Under the pieces are notes generated by a model. That model was not told the origin of the DNA. It did no database searches and saw nothing but the letters and a program-made list of their open reading frames with translations. A stretch of 6,762 nt of DNA from JBKBMT01 sp046295655 (GTDB taxonomy: Bacteria > Pseudomonadota > Alphaproteobacteria > Rhodobacterales > Rhodobacteraceae), in the NCBI GenBank assembly GCA_046295655.1, contig JBKBMT010000108.1:1-6762 (forward strand). The letters are read 5' to 3'. Made by a program: the position numbers and the translations under genes. Below are positions 1 through 5,765 of the stretch, one piece after another (position 1 is the stretch's first letter; every line of letters begins with the position of its first letter).

Positions 1-426
1 CGCCCGGAAGACCCTCGCGGCGAGCAGCAGCCGGCCTGCGGGGGTATCGGCCTCGGGGCGAAGGCCATGCACTGCCGCGCGCCGCTCCGGCGCGGCGCGC
101 GTGGCCGCCTGCGAGGTGCGTCGCGCGATCGAACTGATCCGGGCCGACGATCCGCAACGCGTCCGCGCCTTCAGCGATCAGGGTGCCGCCGTGGTTCGGG
201 CGCTCGGGACGGCCGAAATCGACCTCGTCCGCGCTGTCGGCATCCGAAACGGGCCGTCACACCGCTTGATCGACCTGCCGCAGGATGCCCCGCGACCTGC
301 GGAACCGTCGCGGCTGCCTTCCGGCCCGCTCCGGACAGTGCGGCGCAGGATCTCGTCGTAGGAGGCCTGAAGGATCGGCGGCCCGGCAATGCCGACGGCC
401 CCCGCGCCTCGACGGGCCGGGGCGGC
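1..426. other. Unassigned stretch downstream of the GST gene; no confident gene
   Basis: No reading frame here gives a protein I recognise. On the plus strand a frame is open from the window edge to a TAG at 359-361 (possible GTG start at 101). On the minus strand a codon-aligned frame is open from just below a TGA at 257-259 towards base 1 and reads plausibly (for example DEVDFGRPERPNHGG and TLIAEGADALRIVGPDQFDR), but it has no ATG or GTG after that stop, only a TTG at 157-155. Below about position 90 a different minus frame looks better (LRPEADTPAGRLLLAARVF). Hand counts over roughly 110-238 give GC of about 80, 51 and 85 percent at minus codon positions 1, 2 and 3. That is coding-like, but it does not settle the strand. 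This could be a minus-strand gene running off the left edge, a decayed gene, or non-coding DNA. Confidence 0.35.
76..101. repeat. Perfect 10-bp GC-only inverted repeat (hairpin)
   Basis: CGCGCGCCGC at 76-85 is followed by a 6-nt spacer, TCCGGC, and then by its exact reverse complement at 92-101. The stem is all G/C and would be very stable in RNA from either strand. No T-run follows on either side, so it is not a classical intrinsic terminator. It sits where the better-looking minus-strand reading frame appears to change. It could be a T-less terminator for a gene outside the window, a structured leader, or chance in very GC-rich DNA. Confidence 0.5.
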
Positions 427-1047
427 TCAGGATGTCGGAAAGAACGTTTCGGCCTCCTGCCATCCGGGCAACGCCCGCATCCGGTCCAGCCAGCCGCGCA
501 TCGCCGGCGTCGGCGCGGCCCCGGCCCGGTCGTGCCACTGGGCATAGCCGGCGACGCAGACATCGGCGATCGTCGGTGCGTGCCCCAGCAGGAACGGCCC
601 CGCCCCCAGCAGCCGGTCGAACCGGGCCTGATCCACGGCAAGGCGCATGCGCAACCAGTCCACGGCACCGGGCGGCCAGCCCCGGCCCCCGACCCGCCGG
701 TGTTCGATCAGCTGCGGAAGGCACATGCCCATGCGGTTCGCCTCCCACAGCAGGATCTCGCGCGCCCGGCGCATCGTCACCGGATCCGCGCCGCCCAGCC
801 GCCCGGTGCGCGCCGCGATCTCGTGCAGGATGGACCCGGACTGGACCAGAACCTCGCCCTCGGCCGTGACCAGACACGGAACCTCGGCGAAGGGGCTCGC
901 GGCCAGGAAATCGGCCGGCCGCGACGCCGGATCGGCCCAGATATCGACCCGCCGCCGGTGGTGCGAGACCCCGGCAAGCGACAGCGCGAGCGCCACCTTG
1001 AAGGCGTGGCCCGACTCGGGATGTCCGTAAAGCATCGAACCCTGCAT
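427..1047 (-). CDS. Glutathione S-transferase family protein
   Basis: This 206-residue protein has the usual length and two-domain layout of a cytosolic bacterial GST. Residues 5-80 form the thioredoxin-like glutathione-binding domain. It contains LYGHPESGHAFKV at the first strand and helix (Ser12 is a candidate glutathione-activating residue), the cis-proline loop EVPCLV at 55-60, and QSGSIL at 69-74 in the place of the gamma-glutamyl-binding (E/Q)S motif. Residues about 90-200 are the all-helical domain, with the N-capping box and hydrophobic staple in GHAPTIADV (155-163; Thr159 and Asp162). The ATG at 1047 is chosen because GGAAGGA lies 6 nt upstream; a second Met at residue 5 is possible. 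The stop is TGA at 427-429. The gene is divergent from folE2. The family conjugates glutathione to electrophiles or reduces peroxides and disulfides; the substrate cannot be read from sequence. The same frame stays open antisense through folE2 and trkH, which is a codon-bias artefact. Confidence 0.9.
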   Translation of the reverse strand: MQGSMLYGHPESGHAFKVALALSLAGVSHHRRRVDIWADPASRPADFLAASPFAEVPCLVTAEGEVLVQSGSILHEIAARTGRLGGADPVTMRRAREILLWEANRMGMCLPQLIEHRRVGGRGWPPGAVDWLRMRLAVDQARFDRLLGAGPFLLGHAPTIADVCVAGYAQWHDRAGAAPTPAMRGWLDRMRALPGWQEAETFFPTS

Positions 1048-1060
1048 CGCCCGTCCTTCC

Positions 1061-1099
1061 GCCCGCCGCCCGCGGCAGGCTTGCCGGGCGGCGGCGGGC
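1061..1099 (-). promoter_or_regulatory. GC-rich imperfect inverted repeat in the GST leader
   Basis: GCCCGCCGCC at 1061-1070 is the exact reverse complement of GGCGGCGGGC at 1090-1099. The 19-nt interior holds its own small stem, CGGCA at 1073-1077 with TGCCG at 1082-1086. On the minus-strand transcript the structure would end immediately before the GGAAGGA ribosome-binding site of the GST gene, so folding could affect translation or early elongation. The sequence only shows the symmetry; a regulatory role is inferred. Confidence 0.4.
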
Positions 1100-1150
1100 A
1101 AGTCAATGATCCGCCCTCGGGCGCCGGCCGTATCAGCAACGACGAAACCA

Positions 1151-1179
1151 TTGGACGGGCGCGCCGCACCGCCCATATT
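1151..1179 (+). promoter_or_regulatory. Candidate sigma-70 promoter for folE2
   Basis: TTGGAC (1151-1156) and CATATT (1174-1179) are separated by exactly 17 bp, and CATATT lies in one of the few AT-rich patches of the divergent spacer. Transcription would start near 1186, giving a leader of about 24 nt that contains the GGGGGA ribosome-binding site (1198-1203, 6 nt before the ATG). The -35 keeps only the TTG core and the -10 matches 4 of 6 consensus bases, so this is a moderate candidate. I found no AT-rich palindrome resembling a Zur operator, which controls folE2 in some bacteria. Confidence 0.5.
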
Positions 1180-1209
1180 GATCGGGTGCGGCTTCTTGGG
1201 GGACCAGCC

Positions 1210-2298
1210 ATGAACATCCACACGCCCGACATGGACCGCCGGCCGACGCGGGACGAGGCCGAGGCCGCCCTTGCCATCCTGCGTCAATGGGCCGGACGCG
1301 CCTCTGACCACGAGATCGCGGCGCTCGACCCGCGCGTGGGGGGGCTCCTGCCCGAGGCCTGGCCCGCCCTGAGCCGCCACTACCCGGCCGACTTCCGCCC
1401 CGAAGCGGCCTATCTGGCCGGCATGCCCGACCTTCAGAACGGCCCCGCCAGCCTTATCGTCGGCGCCCGCCAGACGATCCAGCATGTCGGGATCTCCAAC
1501 TTCCGCCTGCCGATCCGCTATCGCACCCGCGACAACGGCGACCTGACGCTGGAAACCTCCGTGACCGGCACCGTCAGCCTCGAGGCCGGGCGGAAGGGGA
1601 TCAACATGAGCCGGATCATGCGCTCGTTCTACGCTTATTCCGAACGGACGTTCAGCTTCGGCGTGATCGAGGCGGCGCTCGACGACTACAAACGCGATCT
1701 CGACAGTTTCGACGCCCGCATCCAGATGCGCTTCTCCTTCCCGATGAAGGTCGGCTCGCTGCGGTCGGGGCTTTCGGGCTGGCAGTATTACGACATCGCG
1801 CTGGAACTGGTGGATCGCGGCGGGCAGCGCATCAGGATCATGCACCTCGACTATGTCTATTCCTCGACCTGCCCCTGCTCGCTCGAACTCAGCGAACATG
1901 CCCGCCGGGTCCGCGGACAGCTTGCAACGCCCCATTCCCAGCGCTCGGTCGCCCGGATCTCGGTGGCGCTGACCGGACCCGAGGTGCTGTGGTTCGAGGA
2001 TCTGGTGGAACTTGCCCGCGACGCGGTGCCCACCGAAACCCAGGTCATGGTCAAGCGCGAGGACGAACAGGCCTTTGCCGAGCTCAACGCGGCGAACCCG
2101 ATCTTCGTCGAGGACGCGGCGCGCTCGTTCTGCGCCGTGCTGAAGGCCGATCCGCGGATCGGCGACTTCCGGGTTCTGGCCAGCCATCAGGAAAGCCTGC
2201 ACAGCCACGACGCGATCAGCGTGCTGACCGAGGGCGACACATTCGCGACCACCAGCCTCGACCCGCGGCTCTTCGCCTCGCTCGTGCACGCAGGCTGA
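1210..2298 (+). CDS. folE2: GTP cyclohydrolase FolE2 (type IB)
   Basis: FolE2 converts GTP to 7,8-dihydroneopterin triphosphate, the first step of tetrahydrofolate synthesis, in the cytoplasm. It is the non-homologous alternative to zinc-dependent FolE and can use other divalent metals. The 362-residue product carries the family blocks in order: IQHVGISNFRLPI (90-102), KGINMSRIMRSF (129-140), SSTCPCS (218-224), with the catalytic/metal-binding cysteine, PHSQRSVARISV (241-252), VKREDEQAF (281-289) and the C-terminal ESLHSHDA (328-335), with conserved Glu and His residues. About 80 N-terminal residues precede the core. This makes it longer than the roughly 260-300 residue proteins of Neisseria or Bacillus, and agrees with my recollection of Rhodobacter-type FolE2. 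The start at 1210 is supported by GGGGGA 6 nt upstream. The frame is open back to 67, but that extension is Arg/Pro-rich and antisense to the GST gene. trkH follows after 51 bp. No pterin-pathway gene adjoins it. Confidence 0.98.
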   Translation: MNIHTPDMDRRPTRDEAEAALAILRQWAGRASDHEIAALDPRVGGLLPEAWPALSRHYPADFRPEAAYLAGMPDLQNGPASLIVGARQTIQHVGISNFRLPIRYRTRDNGDLTLETSVTGTVSLEAGRKGINMSRIMRSFYAYSERTFSFGVIEAALDDYKRDLDSFDARIQMRFSFPMKVGSLRSGLSGWQYYDIALELVDRGGQRIRIMHLDYVYSSTCPCSLELSEHARRVRGQLATPHSQRSVARISVALTGPEVLWFEDLVELARDAVPTETQVMVKREDEQAFAELNAANPIFVEDAARSFCAVLKADPRIGDFRVLASHQESLHSHDAISVLTEGDTFATTSLDPRLFASLVHAG

Positions 2299-2349
2299 AC
2301 CCGCACGCCGGCGGTTGACAGGCCGGGCGGGCCGCGCGAACGCTCGGCC

Positions 2350-3798
2350 ATGTTCGATCTGCGCCCCGTCGGCTATATCATCGGCCTGCTGACTGCCGCC
2401 CTGGGCGTGGCCATGCTGTTCCCGATGATGCTGGACTGGCTCGCGGGCAACGATCACTGGCAGAGCTTCTTCGAATCGGCCGCGATCACGCTGCTGTCCG
2501 GTGTCCTGCTGGCGCTGGCCTGCGCCAACGCGCGGCACCGGTCGCTGACCCTGCGCGACAGCTTCATCCTGACCACGGGGGTCTGGATCGCGCTGCCCTT
2601 CTTCGGCGCGCTGCCCTTCATCCTCGGCGAACCGCGCGCCAGTCTGACCGACGCGCTGTTCGAGGCCATGTCGGGCATGACCACCACCGGCTCCACCGTG
2701 TTCGTCGGTCTCGACAACCTGCCGATGGGCACCAACCTGTGGCGCGGCATCCTGCAATGGCTGGGCGGGCTGGGCATCGTCATCGTCGCGCTGATCTTCC
2801 TGCCGGCGATGAAGGTCGGCGGGATGCAGTTCTTCCGCAGCGAGGGGTTCGACACCCTGGGCAAGGTGCTGCCCCGGGCGCTGGATATCTCGGCCGGGCT
2901 GGTGCAGGTCTATGTCGTCCTGACGCTGCTTTGCGCGATCGCCTACTGGGGCCTCGGCATGACCGGCTTCGAGGCGGCGGTGCACGCCATGACGACGATC
3001 GCGACCGGCGGGTTTTCCACCTCGGACGATTCCTTCGCGCGATTCGTCGGCCCGATGGAATATGCCAGCGCCCTCTTCATGATCCTCGCGACCCTCCCCT
3101 TCATCCGCTACCTCCAGCTCATGCAGGGGTCGGTGCGCCCCCTGCTCAGGGATTTCCAGGTGCTGACATATCTGCGCTGGCTCGGCTATGCCGTCGCCGC
3201 GGTGCTTGTGCACCGCGTCGCGGTCCAGGGGGCCGAGCCGGTCGCGGCGCTGCGCGAGATCGTGTTCCACGTCGTCTCGATCATGACCGGCACCGGCTAC
3301 AGCAGCGTCAGCTTGACGGGCTGGGGCGATTTCAGCTTTGTCGTCCTCATGATGGTCGGCTTCATCGGCGGCTGCACCTCCTCGACCGGCTGCTCGATCA
3401 AGGTGTTCCGCTACATGGTGATGTTCGAGGCGATCCGCACCCAGATCCGCCGCCTGCTGTCCCCGAACGCGGTGCTGCCGGTGCGGTTGGGCAGACGGGT
3501 CGTCGAGGCGGACGTGATCAATTCGGTGATCGTGTTCTTCACCGTCTTCGTGCTCAGCTACGGCGTGCTGGTGATCGCCCTGTCGATGACCGGGCTCGAT
3601 TCGCTCACCGCGCTGACGGCGGCCTGGACCGCGATCGCGAACATCGGTCCTGCCTTCGGGCCCGAGGTGGGCAGCACCGGCGCGATGGACGGTTTTCCCA
3701 CCTCGGCCAAATGGCTGATGATCTTCGGCATGCTTGTCGGCCGGCTGGAGATCCTGTCGGTCTATGTGCTGTTCACCGTCCGCTTCTGGGCCCGCTGA
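2350..3798 (+). CDS. trkH: Trk-type potassium uptake channel subunit TrkH
   Basis: TrkH forms the K+-conducting pore of the Trk uptake system in the inner membrane and normally works with the cytoplasmic NAD(H)/nucleotide-binding regulator TrkA. The product has 482 residues (E. coli TrkH has 483) and is strongly hydrophobic, with four pseudo-repeats, each a membrane/pore-loop/membrane unit. The four selectivity-filter segments are visible: TTTGST (111-116), ATGGF (218-222), TGTGY (313-317) and NIGPAFG (431-437). The intramembrane gating-loop region reads GGCTSSTGCSIKV (340-352); E. coli has GGCAGSTGGGLKV there, so two small Gly residues become Cys-Ser. The C-terminus MLVGRLEILSVYVLF (461-475) is the conserved TrkH ending. 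The ATG at 2350 fits the E. coli N-terminus, but I see no Shine-Dalgarno sequence before it, so expression may depend on coupling or on a leader effect. It lies 51 bp after folE2. No trkA is in the window, so the partner must be encoded elsewhere. Confidence 0.96.
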   Translation: MFDLRPVGYIIGLLTAALGVAMLFPMMLDWLAGNDHWQSFFESAAITLLSGVLLALACANARHRSLTLRDSFILTTGVWIALPFFGALPFILGEPRASLTDALFEAMSGMTTTGSTVFVGLDNLPMGTNLWRGILQWLGGLGIVIVALIFLPAMKVGGMQFFRSEGFDTLGKVLPRALDISAGLVQVYVVLTLLCAIAYWGLGMTGFEAAVHAMTTIATGGFSTSDDSFARFVGPMEYASALFMILATLPFIRYLQLMQGSVRPLLRDFQVLTYLRWLGYAVAAVLVHRVAVQGAEPVAALREIVFHVVSIMTGTGYSSVSLTGWGDFSFVVLMMVGFIGGCTSSTGCSIKVFRYMVMFEAIRTQIRRLLSPNAVLPVRLGRRVVEADVINSVIVFFTVFVLSYGVLVIALSMTGLDSLTALTAAWTAIANIGPAFGPEVGSTGAMDGFPTSAKWLMIFGMLVGRLEILSVYVLFTVRFWAR

Positions 3799-3812
3799 CC
3801 GGGCCGGCCCGG
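3799..3812. repeat. Perfect 14-bp palindrome directly after the trkH stop
   Basis: CCGGGCCGGCCCGG is its own reverse complement and begins at the base after the trkH TGA. As RNA it can only form a short stem with a small loop, and there is no T-run, so it is a weak terminator candidate by itself. It may act together with the hairpin at 3857-3878, may be a protein-binding site, or may be chance in GC-rich sequence. Confidence 0.4.
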
Positions 3813-3820
3813 AACGCGAT

Positions 3821-3840
3821 CATCCCGAACCATCCCGAAC
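3821..3840. repeat. Tandem duplication of a 10-mer
   Basis: CATCCCGAAC occurs twice head to tail (3821-3830 and 3831-3840), exactly. The pair is flanked by CGATC (3817-3821) and GATCG (3842-3846), a short inverted repeat. It lies in the non-coding spacer between convergent trkH and the envelope-protein gene. The simplest reading is a small slippage duplication; no function is evident. Confidence 0.6.
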
Positions 3841-3856
3841 CGATCGAGTCACGGGG

Positions 3857-3878
3857 CTTCCCGCCGCCGGCGGCGAAG
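3857..3878. terminator. Candidate bidirectional terminator hairpin between convergent genes
   Basis: CTTC at 3857-3860 pairs with GAAG at 3875-3878 around the perfect palindrome GCCGCCGGCGGC (3863-3874), leaving a two-C bulge on one side. The hairpin begins 8 nt beyond the stop codon of the minus-strand gene and 58 nt beyond the trkH stop, where a shared terminator is expected. No T-run follows in either direction, which is common for terminators in GC-rich alphaproteobacteria but weakens the call. Confidence 0.45.
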
Positions 3879-3886
3879 ATCGCGCG

Positions 3887-5647
3887 CTAGCGCCAGCACG
3901 ACACCTGCGCCACCATCGCATTGCCGACCTCGGTCAGCGCCTCGGGCGGCAGCATCGACGACCGCTCGCCGCCGGCCAGCGGCACTCCGCCCTCGCCCAG
4001 GCGGCCCGCCAGACGCTCGACCGGCAGCATGAAGGCCAGATCGGCGGGCAGCACCCGCCCCGCCATCTCGGGCTGCGGCAGCAGCATCCCGACCACTGCC
4101 CCGGTCAGGTCCAGCACCGGACCGCCGGCATCGCCCGGCAATGCGGCAAGGCGCAGCTGGGCCGCCGGCGGCTGCACGCCCGGCGCCTCGGCCGCCTCGA
4201 AGGTGCCGAAGGTCAGCGACGGCTGCGCCAGCGCGCCACCGAAGGCAAAGCCCGCCACGGCGACCTCGGCCGAGGCCCGCGGCAGACCGGCCGCGAGCAC
4301 CGCATGGCCGCGCGGCGCCACCGCGGTCCGCGGCCGCAGATAGGCGACGCCGGCCTCGGCATCGGCAAAGACCGGCTCCACCTCGGTGCCGCCGTCGATG
4401 GTGATCCGTCCGCAGCCCAGCGCCGCATCCGCCGCCGTCACCAGCCCGCCGCGCGGATCGACGAAGAAACCGGTCCGCACCACGGCCGGCCGCGCGATCT
4501 CGGTCCCGCTCAGCATCGCCAGCCGGTCGGCATCGGCAAGCGGCACGAGGCCGGGGTCCAGCGCCCGGTTGCCGATGCCGCGGAACGAGGCGCGCATCGC
4601 CGGCAGCACCCGCGCCATCCGGCCCGCATCGGCGGTGCGCCAGATCAGCATGAAACCCTTGACCAGCCCGCCTTCCAGTTCCGCATAGGTAAAGCTTTCC
4701 AGCTGCGGATTGCGTCCCGAGATCTCGAAGGCGCGGCCGCGCATCCCGCGCGCCCCGTCCCGCGGCACCACATCGAGCGTCTGGAGCGTGTCGTACAGTG
4801 CCTGCAAGGTGGACTGGTCGCCCGGCTGGCTGATCAGCAGCACCCGCACCCCGCTGCCGTCGCGCTCGTCGTATTTCGCGAAGGGCGGCTCGTAGCGGTC
4901 GAAGGCGACCAGCCCCAGCGGCAGGTCGATCTCGATCCCCGCCTCCTCGTCCCGCACCCGTTCCAGCCCGATCTCTGCCAACGCCTCCCGCCAGGCGGCG
5001 ACCAGCGCCGCGCGCTGCGAGGGCGTCAGGAAGCCGGTCTCCTCGGCCCCCCGCGCCGTCTGCCAGGCGCCGATCGCGGCGCGGGTGCCGGGGCCGAAGG
5101 CGCCGTCGATCGCGGCGGAATAGTGCCCGAACCATTGCAGCGCGGTCTGGATCTCCTGCCGCTCGGCGCGGGTCAACCCGGCATCGTCGCGGCGCGCATC
5201 GGCCAGCGTCTCGACCGGCGCGGCGGGGACGGCAGGCGCCGGGGCCGCAGGTGCGGGGGCGGGCGGTGCCGCGGCTGCCTCGGGCACGGCCGGTCGGGCA
5301 GGGACGGCCGGCGCGTCCGGCACCGCAAGCGGCCAGAACTGGCGGCGGAAGTTGCGGCCGTCGGCCACGAAACTGTCGCCTGGCACCATCCGTTCGCGCA
5401 GCAGCTCGGCCAGCCGTGCCGCCGCCGCGCCCGGATCCTGAGGGCCCAGCACGATCGCATACCAGCCAGAGGACAGGGCAAAGCCCGCCACGTCGTCGAA
5501 GGCCCCGGCATAGGCCCGCGCCCGCGCCTCGGCCTCGCGCAGGGTCGGCTGCGCCTCGATCTGGACCCAGGCGACGCCCTGTGCCCCCGCGCCGCCCGCA
5601 AGGCCCAGCACCAGCGCGACCCAGACCGAAGCAATCCGTTGCAACAT
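3887..5647 (-). CDS. Exported SPOR-like/peptidoglycan-binding protein with degenerate trypsin-like domain
   Basis: This is a 586-residue secreted protein. Residues 1-22 are a signal peptide (hydrophobic core VWVALVLGLAGG, likely cleavage after AGA). Residues about 25-98 look like a SPOR domain (WVQIEAQPTLREAEARARAY, then GWYAIVLGP), a fold that binds septal peptidoglycan. Residues 108-146 are an Ala/Pro linker. Residues about 157-217 are a PG_binding_1 domain (IQTALQWFGHYSAAIDGAFG, then GTRAAIGAWQ and TGFLTPSQR). Residues about 228-365 are a soluble segment I cannot assign. Residues about 380-545 follow a trypsin-like fold, but the catalytic positions read TAAD (Asp407 for His), AGVAYLRP (Gly433 where Asp is usual) and GDAGGP (Ala507 for Ser), so it is probably not a protease. 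The only two cysteines are Cys412 and Cys584. The ATG at 5647 is chosen over the frame start at 5737 because it opens the signal peptide and has GGAGG and GGAAGG just upstream; 5737 would overlap the likely glyQ promoter. Automatic annotation may call it serine protease. The role is probably cell-wall binding or scaffolding. Confidence 0.88.
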   Translation of the reverse strand: MLQRIASVWVALVLGLAGGAGAQGVAWVQIEAQPTLREAEARARAYAGAFDDVAGFALSSGWYAIVLGPQDPGAAAARLAELLRERMVPGDSFVADGRNFRRQFWPLAVPDAPAVPARPAVPEAAAAPPAPAPAAPAPAVPAAPVETLADARRDDAGLTRAERQEIQTALQWFGHYSAAIDGAFGPGTRAAIGAWQTARGAEETGFLTPSQRAALVAAWREALAEIGLERVRDEEAGIEIDLPLGLVAFDRYEPPFAKYDERDGSGVRVLLISQPGDQSTLQALYDTLQTLDVVPRDGARGMRGRAFEISGRNPQLESFTYAELEGGLVKGFMLIWRTADAGRMARVLPAMRASFRGIGNRALDPGLVPLADADRLAMLSGTEIARPAVVRTGFFVDPRGGLVTAADAALGCGRITIDGGTEVEPVFADAEAGVAYLRPRTAVAPRGHAVLAAGLPRASAEVAVAGFAFGGALAQPSLTFGTFEAAEAPGVQPPAAQLRLAALPGDAGGPVLDLTGAVVGMLLPQPEMAGRVLPADLAFMLPVERLAGRLGEGGVPLAGGERSSMLPPEALTEVGNAMVAQVSCWR

Positions 5648-5736
5648 GCCCTTCCAGCCTCCGAAAACCCGCCGCCCGACCCTAACCGCCCGGCCGGGCC
5701 GCGGCACCTCAAATCCGCGCGGGGTCCTGCGCCGCA

Positions 5737-5765
5737 TTGACCCGCCGGGGCCTTCTGCCTATGCA
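5737..5765 (+). promoter_or_regulatory. Candidate sigma-70 promoter for glyQ
   Basis: TTGACC (5737-5742, five of six consensus bases) is followed after exactly 17 bp by TATGCA (5760-5765, which keeps the TAT core). A start near 5772 would give a leader of about 36 nt with the GAGAGGT ribosome-binding site of glyQ. It is the best -35/-10 pair in the 160-bp divergent spacer. I saw no equally good promoter for the minus-strand gene, whose frame upstream of 5647 runs back under this site. Confidence 0.5.

Noticed and set aside
101..361. 86-codon plus-strand frame with a GTG start.
   Set aside because: It aligns codon-for-codon with an equally plausible minus frame, has no ribosome-binding site or family match, and its tail is Pro/Arg/Ser-rich. 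It is described only within the unassigned stretch.
67..1209. N-terminal extension of FolE2 back to an ATG at 67.
   Set aside because: It is Arg/Pro-rich, overlaps the GST gene antisense and lacks FolE2 similarity; the ATG at 1210 has a good ribosome-binding site.
1100..1209. Zur operator upstream of folE2.
   Set aside because: The spacer has no AT-rich dyad of the Zur type; the short CATATTGATC patch is not symmetric enough.
2315..2320. TTGACA as a trkH promoter.
   Set aside because: No acceptable -10 element at 16-18 bp; kept only as part of a finding.
1048..3270. Open minus-strand frame running antisense to folE2 and trkH, in phase with the GST gene (947 codons in total).
   Set aside because: Only the last 206 codons look like a protein family. 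The rest is His/Gln/Arg/Asp-rich, as expected opposite genes with GC-ending codons, and both plus-strand genes are unmistakable. The GST has its own ribosome-binding site and start.
5648..5737. Upstream start (5737) for the envelope-protein gene.
   Set aside because: It would add an Arg-rich segment before the signal peptide and overlap the glyQ -35 element; two purine-rich ribosome-binding motifs precede the ATG at 5647.
3734..5740. 668-codon plus-strand frame opposite the envelope-protein gene.
   Set aside because: Arg/Gln/His/Pro-rich shadow with no family motif; the minus strand has a signal peptide and recognisable domains.
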